Assembly (NCBI GenBank): GCA_045594645.1 | Contig: JAZNYY010000044.1 | Coordinates: 1 to 24,824, forward strand | Direction of reading: 5' to 3' | DNA length: 24,824 nucleotides | Source: Fimenecus sp045594645 | GTDB lineage: Bacteria > Bacillota > Clostridia > Oscillospirales > Acutalibacteraceae | Part shown: in pieces, positions 15,263 through 22,283 of the stretch | Layout: the number at the start of each line of letters is the position of its first letter | Position numbering within the stretch: position 1 is the first letter of the stretch | Notes under the pieces: generated by a model | Told to the model about the DNA's origin: nothing | The model's database searches: none | The model's input: the letters and a program-made list of their open reading frames with translations, nothing else | Program-made: the position numbers and the translations under genes

Positions 15263-15771
15263 TGGCAACGCCCCTAAGACTTGCAGGTGTTATCCGTGAA
15301 TCAATCGTTGACGGACCGGGCTGGCGCTTCGTGGTGTTTGCACAAGGCTGTAAGCACAATTGTGAGGGCTGCCATAACCCCGAAACCCACGATATGAACG
15401 GCGGGTACGAAAGTAGCGCGGAACGAATTATCGATGCAGTAAAGGCTGATAAATTGCTTAAGGGCGTTACCCTTTCGGGCGGTGACCCCTTTGAGCAGGC
15501 TGAAAACTTTTCAGTTCTTGCCAAAATGGTGCACGATTTAGGCCTTGACATTGTAACCTATACGGGCTATACCTTTGAGCAACTTTATAAGGGTATGGCG
15601 AAGAATGAGGGCTGGCGTCACCTTTTAGAGCAGACCGACATTTTAATTGACGGTAAGTTCATATTGGCAAAAAAATCCCTTAACTGCAAATTCCGTGGCT
15701 CAACAAATCAAAGAGTTCTCGATTCAAAAAAATCCTTGGAAACAGGAAAAGCAGTTGAAATCGAGATATAA
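15262..15771 (+). CDS. nrdG: Anaerobic ribonucleotide reductase activase NrdG (radical SAM)
   Basis: 169 residues, normal for NrdG. The radical-SAM cluster motif is Cys30-x3-Cys34-x2-Cys37 (QGCKHNCEGCHNP), followed by the SAM-binding LSGGDPFEQ block. It generates the glycyl radical, here presumably on the small 58-residue protein whose stop codon overlaps its start (TAATG). A strong terminator follows directly, so the operon is nrdD, glycyl-radical fragment, nrdG. Confidence 0.96.
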   Translation: MATPLRLAGVIRESIVDGPGWRFVVFAQGCKHNCEGCHNPETHDMNGGYESSAERIIDAVKADKLLKGVTLSGGDPFEQAENFSVLAKMVHDLGLDIVTYTGYTFEQLYKGMAKNEGWRHLLEQTDILIDGKFILAKKSLNCKFRGSTNQRVLDSKKSLETGKAVEIEI

Positions 15772-15775
15772 AATT

Positions 15776-15810
15776 AACAGCAGACGACTGACCCCGTCTG
15801 CTGTTTTTTT
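15776..15810 (+). terminator. Intrinsic terminator of the nrd operon
   Basis: Perfect 11-bp stem AACAGCAGACG (15776-15786) with its complement (15795-15805), an 8-base loop, and an uninterrupted T run to 15810. Confidence 0.95.
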
Positions 15811-15849
15811 ATGCAAAATTCAACATATCTTGCTTTATTTGTTTTGTCA

Positions 15850-16075
15850 AATTTGAATTTGTCGAACTCATTTATATGGTTATGTAATCTTGTAGGGGCG
15901 ATTCACGAATCGCCCGTTTGTAGTTTAATTGCACACTTTGGAGCGGTCGCAACGCGCATGCGACCCTACATAGTATTGTGTTCTGTGTTGGTGAGGTATA
16001 AATTTGCGTCGCAGAGCATAATTTTGCATTTTGCACTTTGCACTTTGCACTTTGCATTTTCACAAACTCCCAATT
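15850..16075. repeat. Miniature inverted-repeat element, copy 2 (inverted)
   Basis: Nearly the same sequence as 24602-24824 in the opposite orientation over its whole length, including GGGCGATTC/GAATCGCCC and GGTCGC/GCGACC palindromes and a heptad repeat (TTTTGCA/CTTTGCA, six units, 16022-16063). The region 15772-16124 holds only the nrd terminator, this element and the hairpin at 16086-16118. No gene is believable here. Confidence 0.85.
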
Positions 16076-16085
16076 TGTTGAAATA

Positions 16086-16118
16086 TTTAAGGGGACACCG
16101 ACTCGGTATCCCCTTAAA
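16086..16118 (-). terminator. Probable terminator of the ABC exporter operon
   Basis: Ten-bp stem TTTAAGGGGA (16086-16095) with its complement (16109-16118), extended by ACC/GGT across a mismatch. On the - strand it follows the stop at 16125 by seven bases, but the T run after it is weak. Confidence 0.55.
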
Positions 16119-16124
16119 ATGAAA

Positions 16125-17927
16125 TCATTTATTTTTATATTTCTCTGCCTGAAGATTAAACATATACGCATATGTACCGTTTAATTCCATCAATTCTGTG
16201 TGGCTACCGCTTTCGATAATTCTGCCGTTTTCCATAACATAAATTCTGTCTGCGTTAACGGTGGTTGAAAGTCGGTGAGAAATGAATATAACCGTCTTGT
16301 GCTGTGCCGCCTCAATCATAGCCTGATTAAGATTATATTCAGCAACGGGGTCAAGGTTTGCCGAGGGCTCGTCAAGAATTACATAGGGGCAATCCTTATA
16401 GAATGCACGGGCAATTGCGGTTTTCTGTGCCTCACCGCCCGAAAGCATAACACCCTCGTCGTCAAATTCGCGTAAAAGCTCTGAATTCACACCGTTTTTG
16501 AGTTCTTTGTTAAATCCGCTGTGCTTAAGAGCATCTTCAACTCTTTTTTCATCGGGATTAGTATCAAGAGCCACATTTTCACCTAAAGAACAGGCGAAAA
16601 TTTGAAAATCCTGAAAAACTGCGGCAAAACGGTCACGGTGAGAGTCCGCCGTTGCATTTTTAATGTTTTCGCCGTCAATAAGAATTTCGCCCTCGGTAGC
16701 GTCATAAAGCCTTAACAACAGATTTGTAAGAGTTGTCTTGCCCGCACCGTTGTAGCCTACAAGAGCAATCTTTTCATATGGCTTAATTGTAAGATTAATA
16801 TCCTCAAGCGTTGGCTTGTCGTTATTTGGATAGGTGAATGACAAATTCTTAATGGTGATTTCTTTGGGCTCGGTCTTTGGTGCAGCCTTACCACCGTTTT
16901 TAATCTTGAAATCAGCTTTTAAGAATTCACGGTATTTATCAATCATCTTACCTTGCTCTGAAAAACGAGCCAATGCCCATACCGTCAAGAATTGAAAGGA
17001 CATAGCAACTGCGTGTGCACCATTGAATGTGGCAACAAAATCACCTGCAGAAAGAGTTTCCTTAACAAGAACACAGTATCCCAAGTAAATAGGAAGAAGG
17101 AACATAAAGCCTAATTCTTGCACGCCAAGAGCTTGTAAACAATTTAATGTTGAAATCTTATTCCAGTATTTTCGCTGATTGCTAATAACATCGTCTGCCG
17201 CATCGTTGTAGCGGTCAATAAGCAAAGGAGAGATGTTGTTCATACGAACTTCTTTTGCGTAATCCTGCAAATAGAAAACACGCTGAAAATAGTCAGAACG
17301 ACGGTGGAATTTCGCGTTTTCAATTCGGCGCTCCATCATAAGTGTACCAACCTTTTTACTGATTGGCAGGAAAATGCAGATTACACCTAAAATAATAGCA
17401 AGACACCAAGGGTCAATTGCTAACAATACCGAAGAAACCGTCACAAGTGAAATAATGTGACCCACATACATTCTCACAAGTCCCAAAAGATTTTGAATAT
17501 TGTCAGATGATGATTCAATGGTGAGAATAAAACTGTTGTAAAATTCAGGATTGTCATAAGATTCAAGGTCAAGACTTCTCGCTTTTTCATAAAGCTTTTT
17601 GTTAAGTCCGTAGTAAAGCCTTTCGCGTTCTTTGTTCCAATAGAATTCTCTGAACAGCCACGAAATAGCTGTTGAGCCGATAAGCACCAAGGCAATTACG
17701 CCGATAGCATAGAAAATTCTTTCTAAATCTTTATCCTCGGTTACAACATCAATAATATATTTAACACCGATAACGCGAATAAGGTTGTTGGGGAGTATCA
17801 TTAAAAGTCCCCAAAAGAGTTCGCCGATAACTAAAAATGGCGAAATGCTGAACATAAGACGCACAAAGAAGAAAATATTTGAGGGCATTGAGTGAAGTGT
17901 CTTTTCTTTCTCTTTTTTCTTAAACAT
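16125..17927 (-). CDS. ABC exporter half-transporter (membrane plus ATPase), second of a pair
   Basis: 600 residues. A six-span exporter-type membrane domain (about 1-330) is fused to an ATPase domain: A-loop Tyr in LSFTYPN, Walker A GYNGAGKTT (391-399), Q-loop VFQD, signature LSGGE (495-499, Glu in place of the usual Gln), Walker B VILDEP (516-521) and switch His551. There is no peptidase C39 domain, so it would not cut a leader peptide itself. It overlaps the upstream ABC gene by eight bases and has GAGGTGA as SD, so the two are coupled and probably form a heterodimer. Catalytic residues look complete in both. The substrate is unknown: drug, lipid or peptide. Confidence 0.88.
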   Translation of the reverse strand: MFKKKEKEKTLHSMPSNIFFFVRLMFSISPFLVIGELFWGLLMILPNNLIRVIGVKYIIDVVTEDKDLERIFYAIGVIALVLIGSTAISWLFREFYWNKERERLYYGLNKKLYEKARSLDLESYDNPEFYNSFILTIESSSDNIQNLLGLVRMYVGHIISLVTVSSVLLAIDPWCLAIILGVICIFLPISKKVGTLMMERRIENAKFHRRSDYFQRVFYLQDYAKEVRMNNISPLLIDRYNDAADDVISNQRKYWNKISTLNCLQALGVQELGFMFLLPIYLGYCVLVKETLSAGDFVATFNGAHAVAMSFQFLTVWALARFSEQGKMIDKYREFLKADFKIKNGGKAAPKTEPKEITIKNLSFTYPNNDKPTLEDINLTIKPYEKIALVGYNGAGKTTLTNLLLRLYDATEGEILIDGENIKNATADSHRDRFAAVFQDFQIFACSLGENVALDTNPDEKRVEDALKHSGFNKELKNGVNSELLREFDDEGVMLSGGEAQKTAIARAFYKDCPYVILDEPSANLDPVAEYNLNQAMIEAAQHKTVIFISHRLSTTVNADRIYVMENGRIIESGSHTELMELNGTYAYMFNLQAEKYKNK

Positions 17928-19746
17928 TTTCAGTCACCTCGCTTTCACCTTTATAGCTTGATGCCTGCAGGGTGAACATTTTACTATATTCACCGTTTTG
18001 AGCCATCAATTCCGCGTGACTTCCCGATTCAAGAATTGTGCCGTTGCCGATAACATAAATTCTGTCAGACAATACAGCACTTGAAAGTCTGTGCGAAATA
18101 TAAATAACTGTTTTGTTTTCTGTTACCTTAATAAGATTTTCATACATTTTGTACTCTGCAATAGGGTCAAGGGCTGAGCTTGGCTCGTCAAGAATTGCAA
18201 CCTCAAAATCGCGGGCAAAAAGACGCGCTGCAGATACCTTTTGGTTTTCACCGCCTGAAAGTCCTGCGCCGTCAATCTCAAATTCGCGGGTAAGTACGGT
18301 GTCTGCACCCTTTGGCAGACTTGAGATTTTCTCCCATACTCCGCTTTGTTTGAGTGCCTTTTCTGCAATTTTCTTTTCCTCGTCGGTACATTCGTGACAC
18401 ATAATATTCTCGTTAACTGACACAGCAAAGTTCTTGTAATCCTGAAAAACTGTCGCAAAAGCATTACGGAGAGATGCTACATTATACTCTTTAACATTTA
18501 TTCCGTTGTAAAGAATTTCACCCTCGTCAGCATCATAAAAACGCAAAAGCAGTTTGACCAGTGTGGATTTACCCGCACCGTTAACGCCTACAATTGCAAT
18601 TGTTTCGCCCTTTGTAATCTTAAATGAAACATTTTTAAGGATTGTCCTGTTTGTGTCTGGGTAGCCGAAGGAAACATTCTTAAATTCAATGCTCTCAAAT
18701 TCACCTGCGTCTTTACCGCCATCGGTGATTTTAGGTTCATATTCAAAAAAATCACGCAAATTCTGGAAGAAAAGAGCCATTTGCGTCATTTCGTCAAAAC
18801 CCTCGGCAATGCTCATTGTTGAATCACGAACAGAGTTGATTGATGAAAGCACAACCGAAAAGTCTGAAATTGTCAAAGCCTTTGTGAATATAAATTGGTA
18901 TCCCGCAAAGGCGTAAGTGCCGATAATGGGTATAAAATCGCTAAAAAGTGAGCTCACCATACTGTAAATAAACAGTTTAATACCGTACTTTTTAAGTATT
19001 ACAACATTGGCATCAATTGCCGCTTTGAAACGACCGATAAGTACAGCGAAAATGTTTGAGGTTCTCATATCTTTTGAGAAATCCTTTAAAAACATTGTGC
19101 GTTGAATATATGCCTTTATTCTGTTGTTTGTGGTCATTTCAAGGTCACGCTTGTAAACTGCCTTGCTCTTGAAAACTTCAATTACAAAAACAAGTGTTAC
19201 AGGCAACAAGAATAACAGATACATTGGGTTAATAACCGTAACTGTTGTCACAACACAGATGAGTGCGATAATTCCGCCGATAATCGCTGCAATATCCCAA
19301 CAAAGTAAATCGTAATAGCCCGATGAAAGCACCAAGGTTGCACGCTGATATTTGTCATAGAATTCGGGATTTTCATAGCAACTCACATCTAATTGCGTGG
19401 CTTTTTCAAAAATTTTGTTGTTAATTTTTTTAAGTACAACCTTAGTTGCAACAAGTCGTTGACGCGTAGCATAGTTTGCTATTATATTTATGGCAACACA
19501 TATGCTTAAAAACAGTAAAAGATAAATAAAGTATGTTTTGAAATCTGCATCACCGTCAATAATGCTTAACAATATTTTCAAGAACAAAATATTCTGAAGA
19601 TACATTGTCAGTACCTTGTTAGATATTTCCGTAACAAGATAGCCGATTAAAAGTCGCTTGTCAGCTTCCCAAACGAGCTTTAGCGCAAATAAAACATTTT
19701 TGAGCACGGGAACTTTAACGGGTTCGTGAAGCTTAATCCATCTCAT
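17920..19746 (-). CDS. ABC exporter half-transporter (membrane plus ATPase), first of a pair
   Basis: 608 residues from the ATG whose first base is 19746, fixed by GAGGAGG (complement of 19754-19760); a longer frame to 19818 would run through a terminator hairpin. Membrane domain about 1-330, then the ATPase: A-loop in VSFGYPD, Walker A GVNGAGKST (387-395), Q-loop VFQDY, signature LSGGE (496-500), Walker B VAILDEP (516-522), switch His in YISHRLS. It is a close paralogue in plan of the following gene, but with clearly different sequence, as in heterodimeric exporters such as BmrCD. It lies behind a tiny ORF and a terminator, so expression needs readthrough. Confidence 0.88.
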   Translation of the reverse strand: MRWIKLHEPVKVPVLKNVLFALKLVWEADKRLLIGYLVTEISNKVLTMYLQNILFLKILLSIIDGDADFKTYFIYLLLFLSICVAINIIANYATRQRLVATKVVLKKINNKIFEKATQLDVSCYENPEFYDKYQRATLVLSSGYYDLLCWDIAAIIGGIIALICVVTTVTVINPMYLLFLLPVTLVFVIEVFKSKAVYKRDLEMTTNNRIKAYIQRTMFLKDFSKDMRTSNIFAVLIGRFKAAIDANVVILKKYGIKLFIYSMVSSLFSDFIPIIGTYAFAGYQFIFTKALTISDFSVVLSSINSVRDSTMSIAEGFDEMTQMALFFQNLRDFFEYEPKITDGGKDAGEFESIEFKNVSFGYPDTNRTILKNVSFKITKGETIAIVGVNGAGKSTLVKLLLRFYDADEGEILYNGINVKEYNVASLRNAFATVFQDYKNFAVSVNENIMCHECTDEEKKIAEKALKQSGVWEKISSLPKGADTVLTREFEIDGAGLSGGENQKVSAARLFARDFEVAILDEPSSALDPIAEYKMYENLIKVTENKTVIYISHRLSSAVLSDRIYVIGNGTILESGSHAELMAQNGEYSKMFTLQASSYKGESEVTENV

Positions 19747-19761
19747 TAAAAAACCTCCTCG

Positions 19762-19797
19762 AATAAAAATGAAAAACCGCAGAAAGAATTTCTGCGG
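19762..19797 (-). terminator. Intrinsic terminator (attenuator) between the 29-codon ORF and the ABC genes
   Basis: On the - strand CCGCAGAAA, 3-base loop, TTTCTGCGG (complement of 19777-19797), then TTTTTCATTTTT. It sits 31 bases after the ORF stop and just before the SD of the first ABC gene. Confidence 0.85.
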
Positions 19798-19934
19798 CAC
19801 TAAAATACAATATCCCAAATGAAAAAATCAATCGCAAGAATGGGGTATTACCTTTAAGGTGGCAGAAATATTCATAATTTCGCGGGGTTCACGAGTTTGC
19901 CAGTATCTCTTTGTCATTTTGTTTCTGCCTCCTT
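19777..19934 (-). promoter_or_regulatory. Attenuator-like leader with alternative pairings
   Basis: Four segments on the - strand. Segment 1, AAGGAGGCAGAAA (complement of 19922-19934), includes the ORF's SD. Segment 2, TTTCTGCCACCTT (complement of 19856-19868), lies inside the ORF and pairs with segment 1 at 12 of 13 positions. Segments 3 and 4 are the two arms of the terminator (19777-19785 as the 3' arm, 19789-19797 as the 5' arm). TTTCTGC of segment 2 can also pair with GCAGAAA of the terminator 5' arm. So 1:2 plus 3:4 would terminate, while 2:3 would allow readthrough. Function is inferred; the complementarity is seen directly. Confidence 0.6.
19828..19917 (-). CDS. 29-residue leader peptide or peptide precursor
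   Basis: Short ORF with a very strong AAAGGAGG site ten bases before its ATG and a strong promoter upstream. The product begins MTKRYWQTREPREIM and ends VIPHSCD, basic at the start, with a single Cys at position 28; it has no signal peptide or membrane segment. I do not recognise a family. Two readings fit: a leader peptide whose translation controls the terminator in front of the ABC exporter genes (as bmrB does for bmrCD in Bacillus subtilis), or a small secreted or modified peptide exported by those transporters. The overlap of its coding sequence with the pairing segment at 19856-19868 favours the first. Confidence 0.65.
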   Translation of the reverse strand: MTKRYWQTREPREIMNISATLKVIPHSCD

Positions 19935-19971
19935 TCAAAAATTTAGGTTGAACGATTTTTGTAACTTCTAA

Positions 19972-20000
19972 ATAATAACACTCTGAAAAATGTATGTCAA
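19972..20000 (-). promoter_or_regulatory. Strong promoter of the leader ORF and ABC exporter operon
   Basis: On the - strand TTGACA (complement of 19995-20000), 17-base spacer, TATTAT (complement of 19972-19977) preceded by TGT, an extended -10. Confidence 0.85.
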
Positions 20001-20064
20001 GAAAATATTGGTAATTATTCTCTAAAGTTTGGATAGTTTCTCTTTAAGTATGAATTGTGCCTAT

Positions 20065-20116
20065 GCCTCCCTCTGACGAGGGCGGTGGATTTTGCAAAGC
20101 AAAAGACGGAGGGAGA
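20065..20116. repeat. Palindromic intergenic (REP-like) unit
   Basis: Outer stem CTCCCTC (20067-20073) with GAGGGAG (20109-20115) and inner hairpin TTTTGC-aaa-GCAAAA (20090-20104). It is related in design to the unit at 5881-5990. It lies between the divergent ABC-leader and tRNA promoters. Confidence 0.6.
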
Positions 20117-20136
20117 GAAATTAATTCAAAAAGCAC

Positions 20137-20165
20137 TTGATTTATGAACTAAAACATATTATAAT
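20137..20165 (+). promoter_or_regulatory. Promoter of tRNA-Pro
   Basis: TTGATT (20137-20142), 17-base spacer, TATAAT (20160-20165), 25 bases before the tRNA. Confidence 0.8.
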
Positions 20166-20190
20166 ATTTTAGCATTTGAAAAGAATATAT

Positions 20191-20267
20191 CGAGGTGTGG
20201 CTCAGTTTGGTAGAGCGCTACGTTCGGGACGTAGAAGTCGCAGGTTCGAATCCTGTCACCTCGACCA
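20191..20267 (+). tRNA. tRNA-Pro(CGG)
   Basis: Complete cloverleaf. The acceptor stem is CGAGGTG/CACCTCG, the D stem GCTC/GAGC, and the anticodon stem CTACG/CGTAG with loop TTCGGGA, giving anticodon CGG. The T arm is GCAGG-TTCGAAT-CCTGT and discriminator A is followed by an encoded CCA. A 7-bp hairpin (ACCTAAG/CTTAGGT, 20267-20285) follows at once, then a terminator. Confidence 0.97.
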
Positions 20268-20291
20268 CCTAAGTACACCTTAGGTAATACA

Positions 20292-20330
20292 ACCGAAATC
20301 CCTTGAAATATAGGGGTTTCGGTCTTTTTT
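20292..20330 (+). terminator. Intrinsic terminator after tRNA-Pro
   Basis: Stem ACCGAAATCCC (20292-20302) with GGGGTTTCGGT (20113-type arm at 20313-20323, one G-T pair), loop of 10, then CTTTTTT to 20330. A second, weaker hairpin (AAAGCACTC/GAGTGCTTT, 20338-20362) follows. Confidence 0.85.
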
Positions 20331-20429
20331 ATGACTCAAAGCACTCTGAAAATGAGTGCTTTTTGTGTCTTTAGGAGTACCGATGGAATTGTAAAAGTGC
20401 GTGTAGTATAAATTTCACCAAAATACTAA

Positions 20430-20471
20430 TCAACTATAAATAAAAACCACATAATGATTGTCATGTGGTTT
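20430..20471 (-). terminator. Intrinsic terminator of the XRE regulator gene
   Basis: On the - strand AAACCACAT and ATGTGGTTT (complement of 20463-20471 and 20444-20452) form a 9-bp stem, continuing into TTTTTATTTATAG. Confidence 0.85.
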
Positions 20472-20478
20472 CTTGATA

Positions 20479-20685
20479 CTATTTTCTGTTATCTGTTCTG
20501 TCTAATAGATAGTCGATACTGACTCCGTAAAAATCTGAAAGTTTAATTAAAACCTCTGCAGTTAACGCTATTACACCATTTTCATATTGTGAATATGTGT
20601 TCTGGGAAACATTTAAAATTTTAGCAATATCACTCTGTCTTAAATCGTTATCTTCACGAATGGCCCTTAAGTTCTTAAACACCAT
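20479..20685 (-). CDS. XRE-family (Cro/CI-like) transcriptional regulator
   Basis: 68 residues, essentially a single helix-turn-helix domain: NLRAIREDNDLRQSDIAKILNVS with the turn and recognition helix SQNTYSQYENG, then the scaffold helices ending in SIDYLLDRTDNR. ATG 20685 is preferred because GGGTGAT sits just before it; GTG 20694 would add three residues. It is divergent from the zinc-ribbon/PASTA gene, and two copies of an ATCTGTAnTnCAGAT operator lie between them, one in the spacer of each promoter. It is therefore probably a repressor of both itself and its neighbours. No ligand domain is present, so the inducing signal is unknown. Confidence 0.9.
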   Translation of the reverse strand: MVFKNLRAIREDNDLRQSDIAKILNVSQNTYSQYENGVIALTAEVLIKLSDFYGVSIDYLLDRTDNRK

Positions 20686-20712
20686 AGAAATCACCCATGT
20701 TTATTATGCCTT

Positions 20713-20752
20713 ATCTGTATTACAGATATTGACATTTATCTGTAATGCAGAT
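20713..20752. promoter_or_regulatory. Paired operators in the divergent promoter region
   Basis: Operator 1 is ATCTGTATTACAGAT (20713-20727) and operator 2 ATCTGTAATGCAGAT (20738-20752), both palindromic, centres 25 bases apart. Operator 2 fills the spacer of the + promoter; operator 1 falls in the spacer of a weaker - strand promoter (-10 CATAAT, complement of 20703-20708). The adjacent XRE protein is the obvious candidate to bind. Confidence 0.8.
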
Positions 20753-20757
20753 ATAAT
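20729..20757 (+). promoter_or_regulatory. Promoter of the zinc-ribbon/PASTA operon
   Basis: Consensus TTGACA (20729-20734), 17-base spacer, consensus TATAAT (20752-20757), with operator 2 between the hexamers. It should be very strong when not repressed. Confidence 0.9.
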
Positions 20758-20779
20758 AAAGTCAATTGGGGTGATAAAA

Positions 20780-21547
20780 ATGTCTATTTTTTGTTCCAAG
20801 TGTGGAAAAGAAAATCCAGCAAATATTAAAAAATGTGTTTTTTGTAATGAAAAACTAGACGTTGAAGAAACAGCATCTGTAAAGTTTGGAATACCCTCGA
20901 AAGTCAGTAAACAAACTATAATATTCATTGCCGGAGCAGTAGCAGTAATTTTGCTGTTAGTTCTACTGCTTGGCGGTAGTCGTGTGCCAAATGTTGTAGG
21001 TGTTACAGAAGATGCCGCAAAACAAATATTGATGGAAAAAGGTTATAGTCCGATTATTGTATATGAAAATGATAATAGTCAACCTGCAGGGTGTGTTGTA
21101 GGTACAAATCCGGGTCATGGTTCAAGGTTAAGTGACGGAGGTCAAGTAACTGTATATGTAAGTGCCGGTAAGACAGATGTGAGTGACGCAGTGCTTCATT
21201 GGTATCATGTAACAGGTTCAACGGATGATGATTATAATTTCAATACTCCGTATATTCAAAATAATTATTTGTATATTGATATGGAAATGCAGTTGCAAAC
21301 AAACTATTCGGTTTTGTTAAGAGGTTTTGGTTATGCCTCAATAAACGATACATATGATAAAACCGTTCCTGTTGAGTACGAGTATGAAAAGGCAGAAGTA
21401 GTCAAAGGAGAATATCAAAAAATAACTGTTCGTATTCCTCTTTCGGATTTAGACAATCAAAGACCTACAACAATTTATTTTAAATTAGCAACCTATGTAG
21501 GTGGAAGAAACGAAGATATTCGTTTTGAAATAGATATGACATGGTAA
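20780..21547 (+). CDS. Zinc-ribbon, single-span membrane protein with PASTA domain
   Basis: 255 residues from ATG 20780, with GGGGTGAT just upstream; an earlier in-frame ATG (20597) lies inside the opposed regulator gene and is rejected. Order: an N-terminal cytoplasmic zinc ribbon (Cys5, Cys8, Cys19, Cys22), a membrane span (about 46-64), one PASTA domain (about 68-128, opening with RVPNVVGVTEDAAKQIL), then an extracellular beta-rich domain of about 120 residues that I do not recognise. PASTA domains usually bind peptidoglycan fragments or beta-lactams in Ser/Thr kinases and penicillin-binding proteins; here no kinase is attached. It heads a three-gene run controlled by the divergent XRE repressor. 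Base use is more A+T-rich than the housekeeping genes nearby. Confidence 0.85.
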   Translation: MSIFCSKCGKENPANIKKCVFCNEKLDVEETASVKFGIPSKVSKQTIIFIAGAVAVILLLVLLLGGSRVPNVVGVTEDAAKQILMEKGYSPIIVYENDNSQPAGCVVGTNPGHGSRLSDGGQVTVYVSAGKTDVSDAVLHWYHVTGSTDDDYNFNTPYIQNNYLYIDMEMQLQTNYSVLLRGFGYASINDTYDKTVPVEYEYEKAEVVKGEYQKITVRIPLSDLDNQRPTTIYFKLATYVGGRNEDIRFEIDMTW

Positions 21548-21559
21548 GGAGAAAAGAAA

Positions 21560-22255
21560 ATGATTTGTAAAAATTGTGGTAATGAAATAAGTAATGAAAG
21601 TGTATTTTGCAACAAATGTGGATTTAAGGTTGATAGCATTATTGAAAACAACGAAACAATTCGAGAACCAATAGAAGAAAATCCTATTGTTAATAACAGC
21701 AAACCGATTATTGAAAATGATAATAAAAGGAAATATATAATAATAGCCATTGTTGCAGTTGTTGTGGTTATAATAATTTCTGCTTTATTTGGTGGTGGTA
21801 ATGATTATCAGGGCTCAGGTAATAATCAACCACAGACAGAAGATAATTTTGGCGTAAATAATCAAACAGTAACTCAACCTCAAACAACAGAACCTATTAC
21901 AGCAGCACCTATAGATATTGAAGTTGTTTATCCGGAAGTATTAAAGAATGGTGCAGACATGAAGGCGAAGGTTGTTGACTACAAATTGTCATATGATCAA
22001 GCGATTCAAATGTATACTTTGAAAGTAACATTTGAGAAAGTTAGCTGGACGGGAAACGACAAATTGGATTGGCTATCATTTGATGCAAATGTTTATGCTT
22101 ATGATGAAGCGGGCAACTTAATAGGCTCAGGCATGTTGGGCGGAAACGATTTTCCTCAAATGGAGGTTGGCGAACAATTTTCAGATACATATCATTATTA
22201 TTGTACACAAAGTAGTGGACAGTTAGCAAGAATTGAATTGGAAAACAACAATTAG
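21560..22255 (+). CDS. Zinc-ribbon, single-span membrane protein with extracellular domain
   Basis: 231 residues, SD AAGGAG before the ATG, 12 bases after the PASTA gene. It has the same plan as its neighbour: zinc ribbon (Cys3, Cys6, Cys17, Cys20), Asn/Glu-rich linker, membrane span (about 59-77), low-complexity Gln/Thr/Asn/Pro linker, then an extracellular domain (about 118-231) of beta character resembling the FxLyD-type small extracellular domains (segments KVVDYKLSYDQAIQMYTLKVTF and YAYDEAGNLIGSG). That domain assignment is tentative. Possibly a surface sensor or an envelope-stress component working with the PASTA protein. Confidence 0.75.
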   Translation: MICKNCGNEISNESVFCNKCGFKVDSIIENNETIREPIEENPIVNNSKPIIENDNKRKYIIIAIVAVVVVIIISALFGGGNDYQGSGNNQPQTEDNFGVNNQTVTQPQTTEPITAAPIDIEVVYPEVLKNGADMKAKVVDYKLSYDQAIQMYTLKVTFEKVSWTGNDKLDWLSFDANVYAYDEAGNLIGSGMLGGNDFPQMEVGEQFSDTYHYYCTQSSGQLARIELENNN

Positions 22256-22283
22256 AAATGTATGTAAAAAAGCGGAGATGTCG

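Noticed and set aside
15811..16122. Open frames on both strands inside the repeat element
   Set aside because: They consist of palindromes and heptad repeats, have no ribosome sites, and resemble no protein.
16125..19746. Degenerate catalytic site in one ABC subunit, as in BmrC
   Set aside because: Both subunits keep Walker A, Walker B with Asp-Glu and the switch His; only the signature has Glu for Gln in both.
20191..20267. tRNA attachment-site duplication for an integrated element
   Set aside because: I searched by eye for the tRNA 3' end near 22800-22950 and found no repeat.
20597..20779. Upstream extension of the PASTA-domain protein
   Set aside because: It lies antisense to the XRE gene and over its operators; the proper SD is before ATG 20780.
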